DNA of 34,822 bases from Gammaproteobacteria bacterium (lineage in GTDB: Bacteria > Pseudomonadota > Gammaproteobacteria > GCA-001735895), in NCBI GenBank assembly GCA_024232855.1, contig JAAEPH010000181.1:1-34822 (forward strand). The letters are read 5' to 3'. Shown piece after piece: positions 8,274-17,100 of the stretch. The notes under the pieces were generated by a model that saw only the letters and a list, made by a program, of their open reading frames with translations, did no database searches and was not told the origin of the DNA. Numbering within the stretch: position 1 is the first letter of the stretch; every line of letters starts with the position of its first letter. Position numbers and translations under genes: made by a program.

Positions 8274-11200
8274 CCTGCTGGGAGTATTCGCACGCCATCG
8301 CGTGGCCGCCAACCTGTTGATGGTGATGATGTTGCTCACGGGCGCCCTAGCCTTGAAACAGCTGAACGTTCAGTTTTTTCCCAATTTCGAACTCGACCAG
8401 ATCTCCGTCAGCACCGTCTGGAGCGGGGCCAATGCCGAAGACGTCGAATCGGGAATTACCAATCCGCTGGAGCAGCGGCTGCGTAGCGTCGACCATCTCA
8501 AGGAGATGACTTCGACTTCGGCATCCGGCGCATCCGGGATTACGCTTGAGTATGACGAAGGCATCGATATGAGTTTTGCGCTCGAAGAAGTGAAAAAGCA
8601 GGTCGATGATTTCAACAATCTTCCAGGCGATGCGGAAGACCCGAAGGTGACGCAGCTGGTGCGCTATGAATCGGTCGCCCGATTTCTCATCAGCGGGACC
8701 TCGCAAATCGACGAACTACGCATAATTGCACGCCGCTTCGAGCAGGAATTGATCGACGCCGGTATCGACAAGATCGAAATCCAGGGATTGCCCAAGCAGC
8801 AGTTGAAAATCGAACTGGCCGCCGAGCAGATGCAACGCCTGGGCCTGGGTCTCGATGAACTGGCGGATAAAATCGATGCGGAAAGCCAGGATCTGCCCGC
8901 CGGTCAGATCGGTGAAGAAGACGGGGCGCGCGAAATCCGCAGTCAGAATCAACGTCGAACACCGCGCGACTTCGCCAGTCTCGCCATTGTCAGCGAGGCC
9001 GACAGGCGCATTCACCTCGGCGACATCGCCAACATCGAACAGCGTCACCTGCCCGGTTCCCCGACCATCAGCCTGGGGGGCAACAATGCGCTTGTTCTGG
9101 TGTTGAGACGCAATGAATCCGGCGATTCGCTCGAAGCCGCCCGGATCCTGCAGAACTGGCTCGAGAAAACCCGCGCCCAGTTGCCACCCGGTATCAAAAT
9201 ACAGGTATTTAACGAACACTGGCAACTGATCAAGGAGCGAATCATGCTGCTGGTCAAAAACGGCGCCGGCGGGCTGGTACTGGTATTGCTCATCCTCTAC
9301 CTGTTCCTGTCGACGCGAGTAGCATTCTGGGTCGCGGTCGGCATTCCGGTTTCGTTCATGGCAACGCTTGCGGTGCTTTACATGGTTGGCGGTTCGATCA
9401 ATATGATCAGCCTGTTTGCGTTGATCATGGCGCTTGGCATCATCGTCGACGATGCCATCGTCGTCGGTGAAGATGCTCAGGCTCATTTCGACATGGGCGA
9501 AGACCCACTAATGGCCTCGGAAGGAGGCGCCAGACGGATGCTGGCGCCGGTGCTGGCCTCGTCGCTGACGACGATAGCCGCGTTCCTGCCGTTGATATTA
9601 ATCGGCGGGCGCATGGGCGCCATCATGATGGCCATACCTATCGTCATCGTCTGTGTCATCGTCGCCTCACTGATCGAGAGCTTCCTGATCCTGCCGGGTC
9701 ACTTGCGGCACGCCTTCGTACAGGGCCGGGAAGTCAGGCAATCGCCGCTTCGCATGCGTCTGAACAGTGGTTTCCTACAGCTGCGCGACCATTGGTTTCG
9801 CCCCCTGGTCAGGCTCGCGATCGAGTTCCGCTGGACCACCATCGCGGGCGCAATCGGTTTTTTGCTACTGGCCGCCGGCGTCTTTTTTGGAGGTAAGACC
9901 GGTTGGCAGTTTTTCCCGTCACCCGAGTCGACCACGGTTTACGCGAACGTGCGCTTTGTCTCCGGCAGCGAAGCTGCGCTGGTGGATGCTTTTATCGACG
10001 AGGTCGAAGCCGAGTTACGCAACACCATCGCGGATATCGATGAAACCTTGGTTTCAACCTACTACCGCGTGCACTCTTCCGCGGTCGGTCGCGGTCGCCA
10101 GATAAAGGGAGAACGGGTTGGTTCACTCTACGTCGAACTGTTGGGTTCGGATCAACGCCGCACCGATAATGTCAGTTTTATCGAGAACTGGCGGTCGCGT
10201 ATTACGGTTCCAGCAGGCGTCGAAAGTTTCCAGATCACATCACGCAGCGTCGGCCCGGCCCGGCGCGAGCTCAACCTGCGACTTACCGGATCGACGCCAC
10301 ATCAACTCAAGGCAGCGGCGCTGGACCTGGCGCAAACCCTCGAAACCATACCCGGCGTCAGCGCCATCGATGACGACCTCCCCTATGGCAGAGAGCAACT
10401 GATCTACGAATTGAGTCCCGCCGGCGAGTCGCTGGGTCTATCGATTTCCGATATCGGGCGACAACTGCGTGCCGCTTATGACGGTATCATTCTGCAACGG
10501 TTTCAACAGGGTGCCGATGAGGTTGAAGTCCGCCTGCAACTACCTGAATCCGAACAGCGCCGCCTCGACAGCTTGTTGCACCTGCCGATCAAGTTACCGA
10601 ATGGTAAATTCGTCGCTCTCGAAACGGTCGCCAACTGGCGCTCGGCACAGGGTTTCGAAACCCTGCGCCATTTCAACGGCCGGCTTTCGGTCGATGTTTC
10701 CGCCGATGTCAATGCCGCGCTCAACAATACCGCCGAAATCGTCGCCGATTTGCAACAGTTTACCTTGCCGACCCTCGCCAGCAAGTACGGCATTCAGTAC
10801 AGCGTCGAAGGGCGATCCGCCAGCCAGCGCGAAACCTTTGCCGACATGCGCCTGGGTGCGATCATCGCGCTGGTACTGATGTACCTGGTGCTGGCCTGGG
10901 TTTTTTCATCCTATGGCTGGCCGATACTGGTAATGCTCGCCATTCCGCTGGGCCTGACCGGCGCTGTGCTGGGGCACTGGTTCATGGGGATAAACCTGAC
11001 AATTCTGTCGATGTTCGGTTTCTTCGGCTTATCCGGTATCGTGGTCAACGATTCGATTATCCTGGTTATTTTCTACCGCCAGATTCGCGAGCGCGGATTG
11101 CCGATATACCAGGCCCTCGAGGAAGCTGCCTGCCAACGCCTGCGCGCCGTGTTGCTAACCTCGCTGACGACCATTGCCGGACTCACGCCACTGTTGTTTG

Positions 11201-11370
11201 AAACCTCGCGCCAGGCCCAGTTTCTGATACCGATGGCAGTATCGATCGCGTTTGGCCTCGCCTTCGCAACGATACTGATCTTGCTGGTGGTGCCGGCACT
11301 GTTGTCGATTTATGAAGACCTGCACCTAGCACTGCAGCCTGAACCGTTAAACCCGACGCAAACGACATGA
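8263..11370 (+). CDS. RND-family efflux pump, inner-membrane subunit
   Basis: A 1035-residue RND permease (AcrB/HAE1 superfamily): two repeats, each with one transmembrane helix, a large periplasmic loop and five more helices. The N-terminus FARHRVAANLLMVMMLL and NVQFFPNFELDQISVSTVW is typical. The proton-relay region shows LGIIVDDAIVVGEDAQAHF with the adjacent Asp pair in helix 4. A matching second-half helix has FGFFGLSGIVVNDSIILVI. Translation starts at GTG 8263 inside the adaptor gene, an 11-nt overlap that implies coupling. No outer-membrane TolC-like gene is adjacent, so the pump probably uses a channel encoded elsewhere. Specificity (drug, lipid or metabolite) cannot be read from the sequence, though the sequence does not look like a CusA-type metal pump. 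Its stop codon TGA abuts the repeat-bounded element at 11371. Confidence 0.95.
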   Translation: MATSLLGVFARHRVAANLLMVMMLLTGALALKQLNVQFFPNFELDQISVSTVWSGANAEDVESGITNPLEQRLRSVDHLKEMTSTSASGASGITLEYDEGIDMSFALEEVKKQVDDFNNLPGDAEDPKVTQLVRYESVARFLISGTSQIDELRIIARRFEQELIDAGIDKIEIQGLPKQQLKIELAAEQMQRLGLGLDELADKIDAESQDLPAGQIGEEDGAREIRSQNQRRTPRDFASLAIVSEADRRIHLGDIANIEQRHLPGSPTISLGGNNALVLVLRRNESGDSLEAARILQNWLEKTRAQLPPGIKIQVFNEHWQLIKERIMLLVKNGAGGLVLVLLILYLFLSTRVAFWVAVGIPVSFMATLAVLYMVGGSINMISLFALIMALGIIVDDAIVVGEDAQAHFDMGEDPLMASEGGARRMLAPVLASSLTTIAAFLPLILIGGRMGAIMMAIPIVIVCVIVASLIESFLILPGHLRHAFVQGREVRQSPLRMRLNSGFLQLRDHWFRPLVRLAIEFRWTTIAGAIGFLLLAAGVFFGGKTGWQFFPSPESTTVYANVRFVSGSEAALVDAFIDEVEAELRNTIADIDETLVSTYYRVHSSAVGRGRQIKGERVGSLYVELLGSDQRRTDNVSFIENWRSRITVPAGVESFQITSRSVGPARRELNLRLTGSTPHQLKAAALDLAQTLETIPGVSAIDDDLPYGREQLIYELSPAGESLGLSISDIGRQLRAAYDGIILQRFQQGADEVEVRLQLPESEQRRLDSLLHLPIKLPNGKFVALETVANWRSAQGFETLRHFNGRLSVDVSADVNAALNNTAEIVADLQQFTLPTLASKYGIQYSVEGRSASQRETFADMRLGAIIALVLMYLVLAWVFSSYGWPILVMLAIPLGLTGAVLGHWFMGINLTILSMFGFFGLSGIVVNDSIILVIFYRQIRERGLPIYQALEEAACQRLRAVLLTSLTTIAGLTPLLFETSRQAQFLIPMAVSIAFGLAFATILILLVVPALLSIYEDLHLALQPEPLNPTQTT

Positions 11371-11648
11371 TTAACCTGCATATTGCACCAGTCGGTCTCG
11401 GACCTGGGTATAACCAACTGAAAGATAAGTGTAAACTTGGGAATTTACAAATGGAGACAAAAGTGCAGTTTGTCAACGGTCCGAGTCCTATCCCGGTTCT
11501 GACTTGTCCAGATACGCCTGAACTTGGTCTTCCCTCAAGCCATAGCCTAAGCTATGGCTTTCGGTCCAGACCGGCGTTCAGGCGCATCTGTCCTGCGCCG
11601 GGATGCCGTATCACAGCTCCCGGGATACTGGTGCAATATGCAGGTTAA
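11371..11648. mobile_element. Element A: 278-bp MITE-like segment with perfect 22-bp terminal inverted repeats
   Basis: The 22 bases at 11371-11392 (beginning TTAACCTGCATATTGCACCA) are the exact reverse complement of 11627-11648 (ending TGCAATATGCAGGTTAA). Both outer ends are TTAA, which could be a 4-bp target duplication enclosing 18-bp repeats. The segment lies immediately after the RND pump stop codon, and no transposase is encoded inside. The interior is rich in secondary structure: a 10-bp perfect stem at 11537-11560 (AAGCCATAGC, loop CTAA) and an 8-bp pair, CTCGGACC (11397-11404) with GGTCCGAG (11478-11485). The right repeat contains the ATG of the following small gene. Confidence 0.65.
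11537..11560. repeat. Perfect 10-bp hairpin inside element A
   Basis: AAGCCATAGC (11537-11546), loop CTAA, then GCTATGGCTT (11551-11560) form a perfect stem. CGGTCC follows rather than a T-run, so intrinsic termination downstream of the RND operon is possible but not clearly supported. Confidence 0.6.
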
Positions 11649-11994
11649 ATTTTCCCGGTTACAAAAAGAACAATTGCGCTCGGTCGCGCAACCCATCTGG
11701 AACAATATTATCGAAGCGGCTCGTGAGCACGACTATGCCCGCTTTTCGCGTGGATTTTCCAACGCTTTGCTGGCAAAGCTTTCGGAAGAACATTTCCGCC
11801 AGAGTTGTGAAGACTTTCCGCTGCTGACCACGATAGAAAACGATTTCGAATTTATCGATTCGATCCACCGCGAACAGGCGGTCACCATATTGTGGCGCTT
11901 GACCAGCACCCGCTATGAAGGTGAGTTCCTCGGCTTGCTGACCCTGCAGAGCGGCGAATCCGGGATGGAGATCACCACAGTATCAGTCAACTAG
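11638..11994 (+). CDS. Orphan small protein of unknown function, flanked by two repeat elements
   Basis: A 118-residue protein I do not recognise. It is predicted cytoplasmic, with no signal peptide or membrane helix. The first 60 residues look helical (KEQLRSVAQPIWNNIIEAAR, FSRGFSNALLAKLSEEHF). The second half alternates like beta-strands (AVTILWRLTSTRYEGEFLGL, MEITTVSVN). This helix-then-sheet order with a final strand resembles NTF2-like or SnoaL-like folds, as a guess. The ATG at 11638 lies inside the right inverted repeat of element A with only a weak upstream GGGA, and the TAG at 11992-11994 lies inside the CTAG end of element B. The frame stays open upstream to 11554, but that part runs through element A. 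The true start is therefore uncertain. Codon use looks like that of neighbouring genes, which supports real coding. Confidence 0.6.
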   Translation: MQVKFSRLQKEQLRSVAQPIWNNIIEAAREHDYARFSRGFSNALLAKLSEEHFRQSCEDFPLLTTIENDFEFIDSIHREQAVTILWRLTSTRYEGEFLGLLTLQSGESGMEITTVSVN

Positions 11995-12293
11995 CTTGCA
12001 TATCACACCAGCAGGCCCACCACACAGGACTACCAGGGATGTTTCCCTGGGGGGTTCTCGCGGAGGCGCGGAGGAGCAGGGGTCGCAGAGAGGGCCAGGT
12101 TGTTGGATTTTGAAGAGAGGAATCCGAGAAAGAAATCCGGACACCCACCTTAAATAGTTTCCTCGTCGCTCTCTGCACCTCCGCGCCTCCGCGAGAACCT
12201 CCCCGGGAAGAGTCCGCAGCACAACTGCAGGGACGCAGGGGCTAGAGCAATGCAGGAGCAATGCCGAGGAAATCGGTGAGATTTGCGGGCTAG
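11991..12293. mobile_element. Element B: 303-bp MITE-like segment with CTAG ends, related to element A
   Basis: The left end (11991-12011, CTAGCTTGCATATCACACCA plus G) matches the left end of element A at 16 of 21 positions, or 18 if the first and fourth bases are read as Y and R. The right end (12273-12293, TCGGTGAGATTTGCGGGCTA plus G) matches the reverse complement of its own left end at 15 of 21. TTAA (element A) and CTAG (element B) both fit YTAR, the 4-bp target pattern known for IS701-type transposition. No transposase is encoded. The left CTAG supplies the stop codon of the 118-residue gene and the right CTAG supplies the stop codon of the convergent tldD. The centre holds a strong inverted repeat, described separately. 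Confidence 0.5.
12053..12199. repeat. 22-bp perfect inverted repeat (long hairpin) inside element B
   Basis: Bases 12053-12074 (beginning GGTTCTCGCGGAGGCGCGGA) are the exact reverse complement of 12178-12199, separated by 103 nt. Flanking bases extend the similarity: CCCTGGGG against CCCCGGGA outside, and GCAGAGAG against CTCTCTGC inside. The pattern 'CTCTGC...CTCCGCG...CTCCGCGAGAA' resembles a dispersed intergenic repeat seen in many environmental proteobacteria. Placed between converging genes, it could also act as a bidirectional transcription stop. Confidence 0.8.
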
Positions 12294-13732
12294 TCGGTTC
12301 CACCCACGGTTATTTCGTCGATCCTGAGGCTGGGCTGCCCGACCCCAACCGGTACCGATTGCCCCTCTTTGCCGCAGACACCGACCCCTTGATCCAGTTC
12401 AAGATCATTGCCAACCATCGAAATCCTGCCCATGACTTCGGGACCCGATCCGATTAGCGTAGCACCCTTGACCGGGGCGCTTATCCTGCCCTTTTCAATC
12501 AGGTAGGCCTCGGACAGGGAAAATACGAATCGCCCCGAAGTGATGTCCACCTGGCCGCCGCCAAAATTAACCGCGTATAGCCCCTTGTCTACCGAAGCGA
12601 TGATTTCACCGGGGTCACTCTCTCCGGGCAGCATGTAGGTGTTGGTCATGCGCGGCATCGGCAGATGGGCAAAAGATTCTCGCCGCCCGTTGGAGGTCGA
12701 GTCGGTTCCCATCAAACGCGCATTCATCTTGTCCTGCATATAAGCCTTCAGAATTCCATTTTCGATGAGGGTGGTGCATTGCGCGGGAACGCCCTCGTCA
12801 TCGACGCTCAGCGATCCACGACGATGCGGCAGGGTTCCGTCGTCGACCACGGTACACAACGACGAAGCAACCTGTTCGCCAAGGCGGTTGCTGAATGCCG
12901 AGGTCCCCTTGCGGTTGAAATCTCCTTCCAGCCCGTGACCTACCGCTTCATGCAGCAACACCCCCGGCCAGCCCGGCCCCAGCACAACCGGCATGGCGCC
13001 GGCCGGGGTCGCAACCGATTCGAGGTTAGTCGCCGCCTGCCTTACCGCTTCGCGTGCAAGTTCACGGGCCCGGTCGCCTTCGAAAAATACATCATAGGCG
13101 TGACGACCACCGGTGCCGGCGCTACCCTGCTCACGCCGCTCGTTCTGGCACATTAACACCGTGACATTGAGTCGCACCAGTGGGCGGATATCGGCGGCCA
13201 GTGTATTGTCGGTAGCGGCAACCAGGATATGATCGATACCGCCCGATAACGAAATAATGACCTGCTCAATGCGTTCGTCGAGCGAACGGGTGTAAGCATC
13301 CAGCTTCTTCAGCAGCTCTACTTTTTCTTCGGCGCGTCGACCATCGACGGGGTTACTCGATGTATACAACGCCTTCGCCGGGCGATTCGCCAGGGTAATT
13401 CTGCTACTACCCGACTGTCCCTGCTTTACGATAGCGCGAGCATTGTTCACCGCCTGGGTAATGGCGTTGCCGTGCAGATCATCACAATAGGCAAAGCCGG
13501 TCTTCTCCTCGGACATGGCGCGAATACCGACGCCTTTTTCGATATTGAAACTACCCTCGCGCAGGATGCCGTCATCCATGACCCAGGATTCCTGCTGGCT
13601 GGTCTGAAAGTAAAGGTCACCCGCGTCGATGAACTTCCCCTGCAGCGCATCGAGGAACCCGTCGAGGCGATCGATTCCCAGTTCGCTCGGTTCGAGAATG
13701 CTGTGACTAACCGTTTCAAGTATCGAGGACAT
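12290..13732 (-). CDS. tldD: TldD, metalloprotease subunit of the TldD/TldE (PmbA) complex
   Basis: A 480-residue U62-family peptidase, the length of E. coli TldD (481). TldD pairs with TldE/PmbA as a heterodimeric zinc metalloprotease that degrades unfolded peptides, matures microcin B17 and processes antitoxin CcdA. The metal motif HEAVGH is at residues 261-266 and the conserved Cys is in GVCGKEGQS (Cys453). The N-terminal domain carries [10 protein letters not shown] and the glycine-rich region near 160-170. It is the last gene of the rng-yhdP-orphan-tldD series, 6 nt after the small exported protein's stop. TldE/PmbA is not in this window; it is usually encoded elsewhere. The stop TAG sits inside the CTAG end of element B, so the 3' flank has been replaced by the element without changing the usual C-terminus. 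Confidence 0.95.
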   Translation of the reverse strand: MSSILETVSHSILEPSELGIDRLDGFLDALQGKFIDAGDLYFQTSQQESWVMDDGILREGSFNIEKGVGIRAMSEEKTGFAYCDDLHGNAITQAVNNARAIVKQGQSGSSRITLANRPAKALYTSSNPVDGRRAEEKVELLKKLDAYTRSLDERIEQVIISLSGGIDHILVAATDNTLAADIRPLVRLNVTVLMCQNERREQGSAGTGGRHAYDVFFEGDRARELAREAVRQAATNLESVATPAGAMPVVLGPGWPGVLLHEAVGHGLEGDFNRKGTSAFSNRLGEQVASSLCTVVDDGTLPHRRGSLSVDDEGVPAQCTTLIENGILKAYMQDKMNARLMGTDSTSNGRRESFAHLPMPRMTNTYMLPGESDPGEIIASVDKGLYAVNFGGGQVDITSGRFVFSLSEAYLIEKGRISAPVKGATLIGSGPEVMGRISMVGNDLELDQGVGVCGKEGQSVPVGVGQPSLRIDEITVGGTD

Positions 13733-13738
13733 GCTTTG

Positions 13739-14119
13739 TTATTGCTCCAATTCATCACGATTGCCGACCACGACCCTGATTTCGTCGGCGGCCTGCGTGC
13801 CTGCAACCAGGCGAATGTAATCTGAGGGCACCCCCAACGATATCAACCAGTCTCGCAGTTCCGCGGCCCATAACTCACCGCTGTCCTCGCCCGGGTAGCG
13901 CACCACCATGATGGCGTTCTCCGACCTGCCCCAGTAATGGACCGCAGCCCGCAATGCGCTGAGCTCGGCAATTACTTCACCACTGCGTGGCCTTGCCCAT
14001 TCATCGGCGCTGAGGGTATAGATTCGCGCCGTACTGGCCGCCACCTGAGCGCACAGGAACAGGCCGGTAATGCAGACACTACTTATTATCAATCTTCGGT
14101 AATTCTTTCTGGTTTTCAT
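13739..14119 (-). CDS. Small exported protein of unknown function between yhdP and tldD
   Basis: A 126-residue protein with a clear N-terminal signal peptide: basic start MKTRKNYRR, then a hydrophobic stretch LIISSVCITGLFLCAQVAA and likely cleavage after Ala-Ala. The mature part is about 98 residues. It contains a strand-helix-strand pattern (AIMVVRYPGEDSGELWAAEL, then LRDWLISLGVPSDYIRLVAG, then IRVVV) loosely similar to an OmpA-C/peptidoglycan-binding-like fold, though no diagnostic residues can be confirmed. The ATG at 14119 is preferred over the TTG at 14122. The gene overlaps the 3' end of yhdP by 41 nt and stops 6 nt before tldD, so the three are almost certainly co-translated. A periplasmic role next to envelope genes is inferred from position only. 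Confidence 0.75.
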   Translation of the reverse strand: MKTRKNYRRLIISSVCITGLFLCAQVAASTARIYTLSADEWARPRSGEVIAELSALRAAVHYWGRSENAIMVVRYPGEDSGELWAAELRDWLISLGVPSDYIRLVAGTQAADEIRVVVGNRDELEQ

Positions 14120-17100
14120 CAACTGCCTTTATCAAATCAATCTTTGGATCGTCCCAACTGCCGCTAACCCGGTATTCTACCTCGACGGCATCGTCTATGA
14201 CTTTCTTGAACAGGTTTTGTAGTAACAACAGGCCCCAGCCCACGGTGGTGCCGGCCGCAACCGCGCCGACGAGCGGCAGCGTATGCCTGATTTTGGGGGT
14301 AACGCGAATGGTCTGATCATAATCGCGGTCCATTATACCTGTTTTACCCGAAATCTTGATCTTCGCCGCCGGGCCATCCATTCTCGTATCCTCGGTAAAC
14401 AGCACCCCGTTGGCGATGCGGTAATTACCGTCTATTTTATCGAACCCCATGCCATCGATGAGAACATCGGAAAAATCAAGCGCCAGGCGTCGCGGTATTG
14501 CGCTCAGGCTGAGCAAGCCGACAAACCTGCCACTGCCCGGTTCGACGTTATTCAACACGCCATCGGTAATCTTCATGCGCGATTTTCCAGACACGTTTTC
14601 CAGGGTAAACCCGTACAGCGGGGCTGGCCAGGTGAAGCTGCCGCTAAGATCGATATTGCCATCGGTCATGCTGTCGCCAAAACCGAGGCCGGCCATGGCT
14701 TGCCCCAGTTGCGGGCCCTTGATGGTCCCCTTGATACTGGACAGGTGCTGCTGGCTGGTTGCATCGTATTCCCATTTAGCCTTGCCGGCTATCTGGATGG
14801 AATCGAGCCGCAGGCTAAACTTGTCGACCACCAGCGTGCCTTTGCGCGGTCTGGCCTCGATCGACAAATCGCTGAACATCATATCGTGGTAGCGCAGTGA
14901 ATTACTGACCAGGCGAAAGGCAGGCAGGTCCGAGGGGGTAATGGCGGCGTAATCGGGCTCCTGCTCCAGCTTGTCGATCACCAGGTATTCGAGGTCGATG
15001 ATTACCGGGTTGCTCGTGGAAGGTTGCCGTGGAGCTGCGAAGCTGCCCCTGAGGATGGGCGCATCGATGAATCCGTAAAAGAATCGGTCGGTCCGATGCA
15101 GTGCAAAATCAACCGCTTCGAGCCTGCGGCCGTAGATCTCGGCGCGGTCAACATCGAGATCGACCGAATTCAGTATCGTCAGATCGTTTTCACCCGCGTC
15201 AGTGAAGAACTTTTTCCATTCATCGACGGGTAACTCGGCAATCCGGCCATGCAGGTTTATTCCCGGCGACAGTTCCTCTTCGAGCGGGGATGAAAAAGCG
15301 AGTTGGAGAGCATCGAGCCGATATTCACGGTCGGCGTCGGTATTCAGTAAACCCCGCCCCCTGAAATTCTTACCCAGGCTGGTTTCGAATCGGACCTGTT
15401 CCGGGAAGAAGTCGATATCGGCCGAAATCCGGGCGATATCAGGGCCGCTTTTTCGCATGGGCAAGGCTAAGGTGATCTGCGTATCCTGCAGGTTACTCGC
15501 CGCGTTGATGTGCAGGAAGGGCTTTTCGACCTGCGCAGAGGCACCGGCGATATCGATTCCGATCTGCCAGTCACTGTGGCCTTTTACATTTTCAGCCAAC
15601 TGCCGCGGCAACCGCTTCAGCAGGTTGCTTGACTCGAGATTGCCCTGCACCGTCACACGCGTGTTAACACTGGTATTCTCACTGCTGGCGTCGATCTCGA
15701 CCGGATCGCCGAAAAACCGGGCCGTCACCTGGCTCGCCGCCAGGCTGTCTTCGGTAACATTGAGGCGCCCCGTAATCTGCGACAGATCGAGGCCCCAGTT
15801 TTTCGCCTGCAGGGCGGCGTTTTTAAAATCGACGTTGACGTCCACACTGCGTTCGGTCTGGTTTCCGCCGAGCGGCAGCAGGACCTCGATTTCGCTACTC
15901 ACACTGCCTTCGAGATCGTGAAGATTAGCCAGTATATCGCTAAAGCGTTCGCCGACCGGCGTATCGCCCCATATTCGTAACGCATCACTGGTTGGCGCGT
16001 CCGCGCTGATGTTCAGTTCCAGCGACGCCTTTGTGAAATTCGCTATTCTGCCGTTGGCCCGTATCCCGTCGAGCCGTTCATAACTGACACTATCGAGGTC
16101 GAATTCAACGCCGAGGTTATGAAACAGGACCCGGCCGGCGCCATTTTTCGCCGGCAACCACCCGGGCGCAAAAAAGACATCGGCACGCTCGACAGCGAAG
16201 TCGACAAAGAACTCGCCCTCGCGGTTGTTCTCGAAATCATGAATACGCCGCAGTCGACCATGAAACTGCAAGTCTCCGGCGGGCGCAAAGCCATCGATAA
16301 TGCCTCGATCCAGCCATTCCATTGTCTTCGCGGGCAACAAGGTTATCGGGAAGTACTTGCCGGCACTACTGGCCTGTGCATCGGAAAAATTCGCGCGCAG
16401 GAACATGAACGGCGCATGATCACCATCGGTTTCCAGCCGCAATCGACCCGAGACGCTAGCGTCCCGGTTGCGCACCTCGATATTATCGGCCATCACCAAC
16501 AGGTTCCCGGAAGGCTGGAGGTTAACAACGGCATCCAGCGCTACCGAATCAAAATACAGTGGCGCGCGGAAAAATTCACCAAAGTCGAGGCTGATGGCTT
16601 CGCCGTACACCCGGGCAGCCAGCCTGCTGTTGCCTATGACCAGATCGGCATTCAAATTGGTGGCGCCCGGAAACTTGCGAAATTGATCACTGCTCAGATC
16701 GGTGGCGCGCATCGCCATGTGCGCCAGGCGTGGATTTTCGAGGTCCATTTCAAAGACCAGATCCTGTAGCAAGCCCTTCAACTTACCCTGCTCAATCGGT
16801 TCATTGATCGTGTTGTGCAACCACTGTCCGGCGACAACCGGCAGGCTCGAAAGCTGCAATCGATCGATCCAGGCCGATATCAACCTGGTATCCTCGGCGA
16901 GCGGAATTTTCACCTGGGCGTTAAACCCCGGAACGTTTTGACCATTGATACCGAGACGATCGATTTTGCTGTTGATACGCCAGCTGTCATGGTCGCCGAC
17001 GGCATTGAAGTGCGCGTGATAGTCGATCGACAAGGGTGGCTTGTCGTCACTCACCTGCAGTACCGCCTGTTTGAGTAGCAGGTTGCCGTTCACCGCGGTG

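Noticed and set aside
11554-11637. Upstream extension of the 118-residue gene to the ATG at 11554
   Set aside because: It runs through the interior and hairpin of element A and gives a low-complexity Arg/Ser/Pro-rich segment with no start signal; kept only as an uncertainty.
11371-11648. Element A as an integron attC site (GTTAAAT at 11644-11650 fits GTTRRRY)
   Set aside because: The left end does not fit RYYYAAC, the 278-bp length is outside the usual attC range, the repeats are perfect and far apart, and no integrase or cassette array is present.
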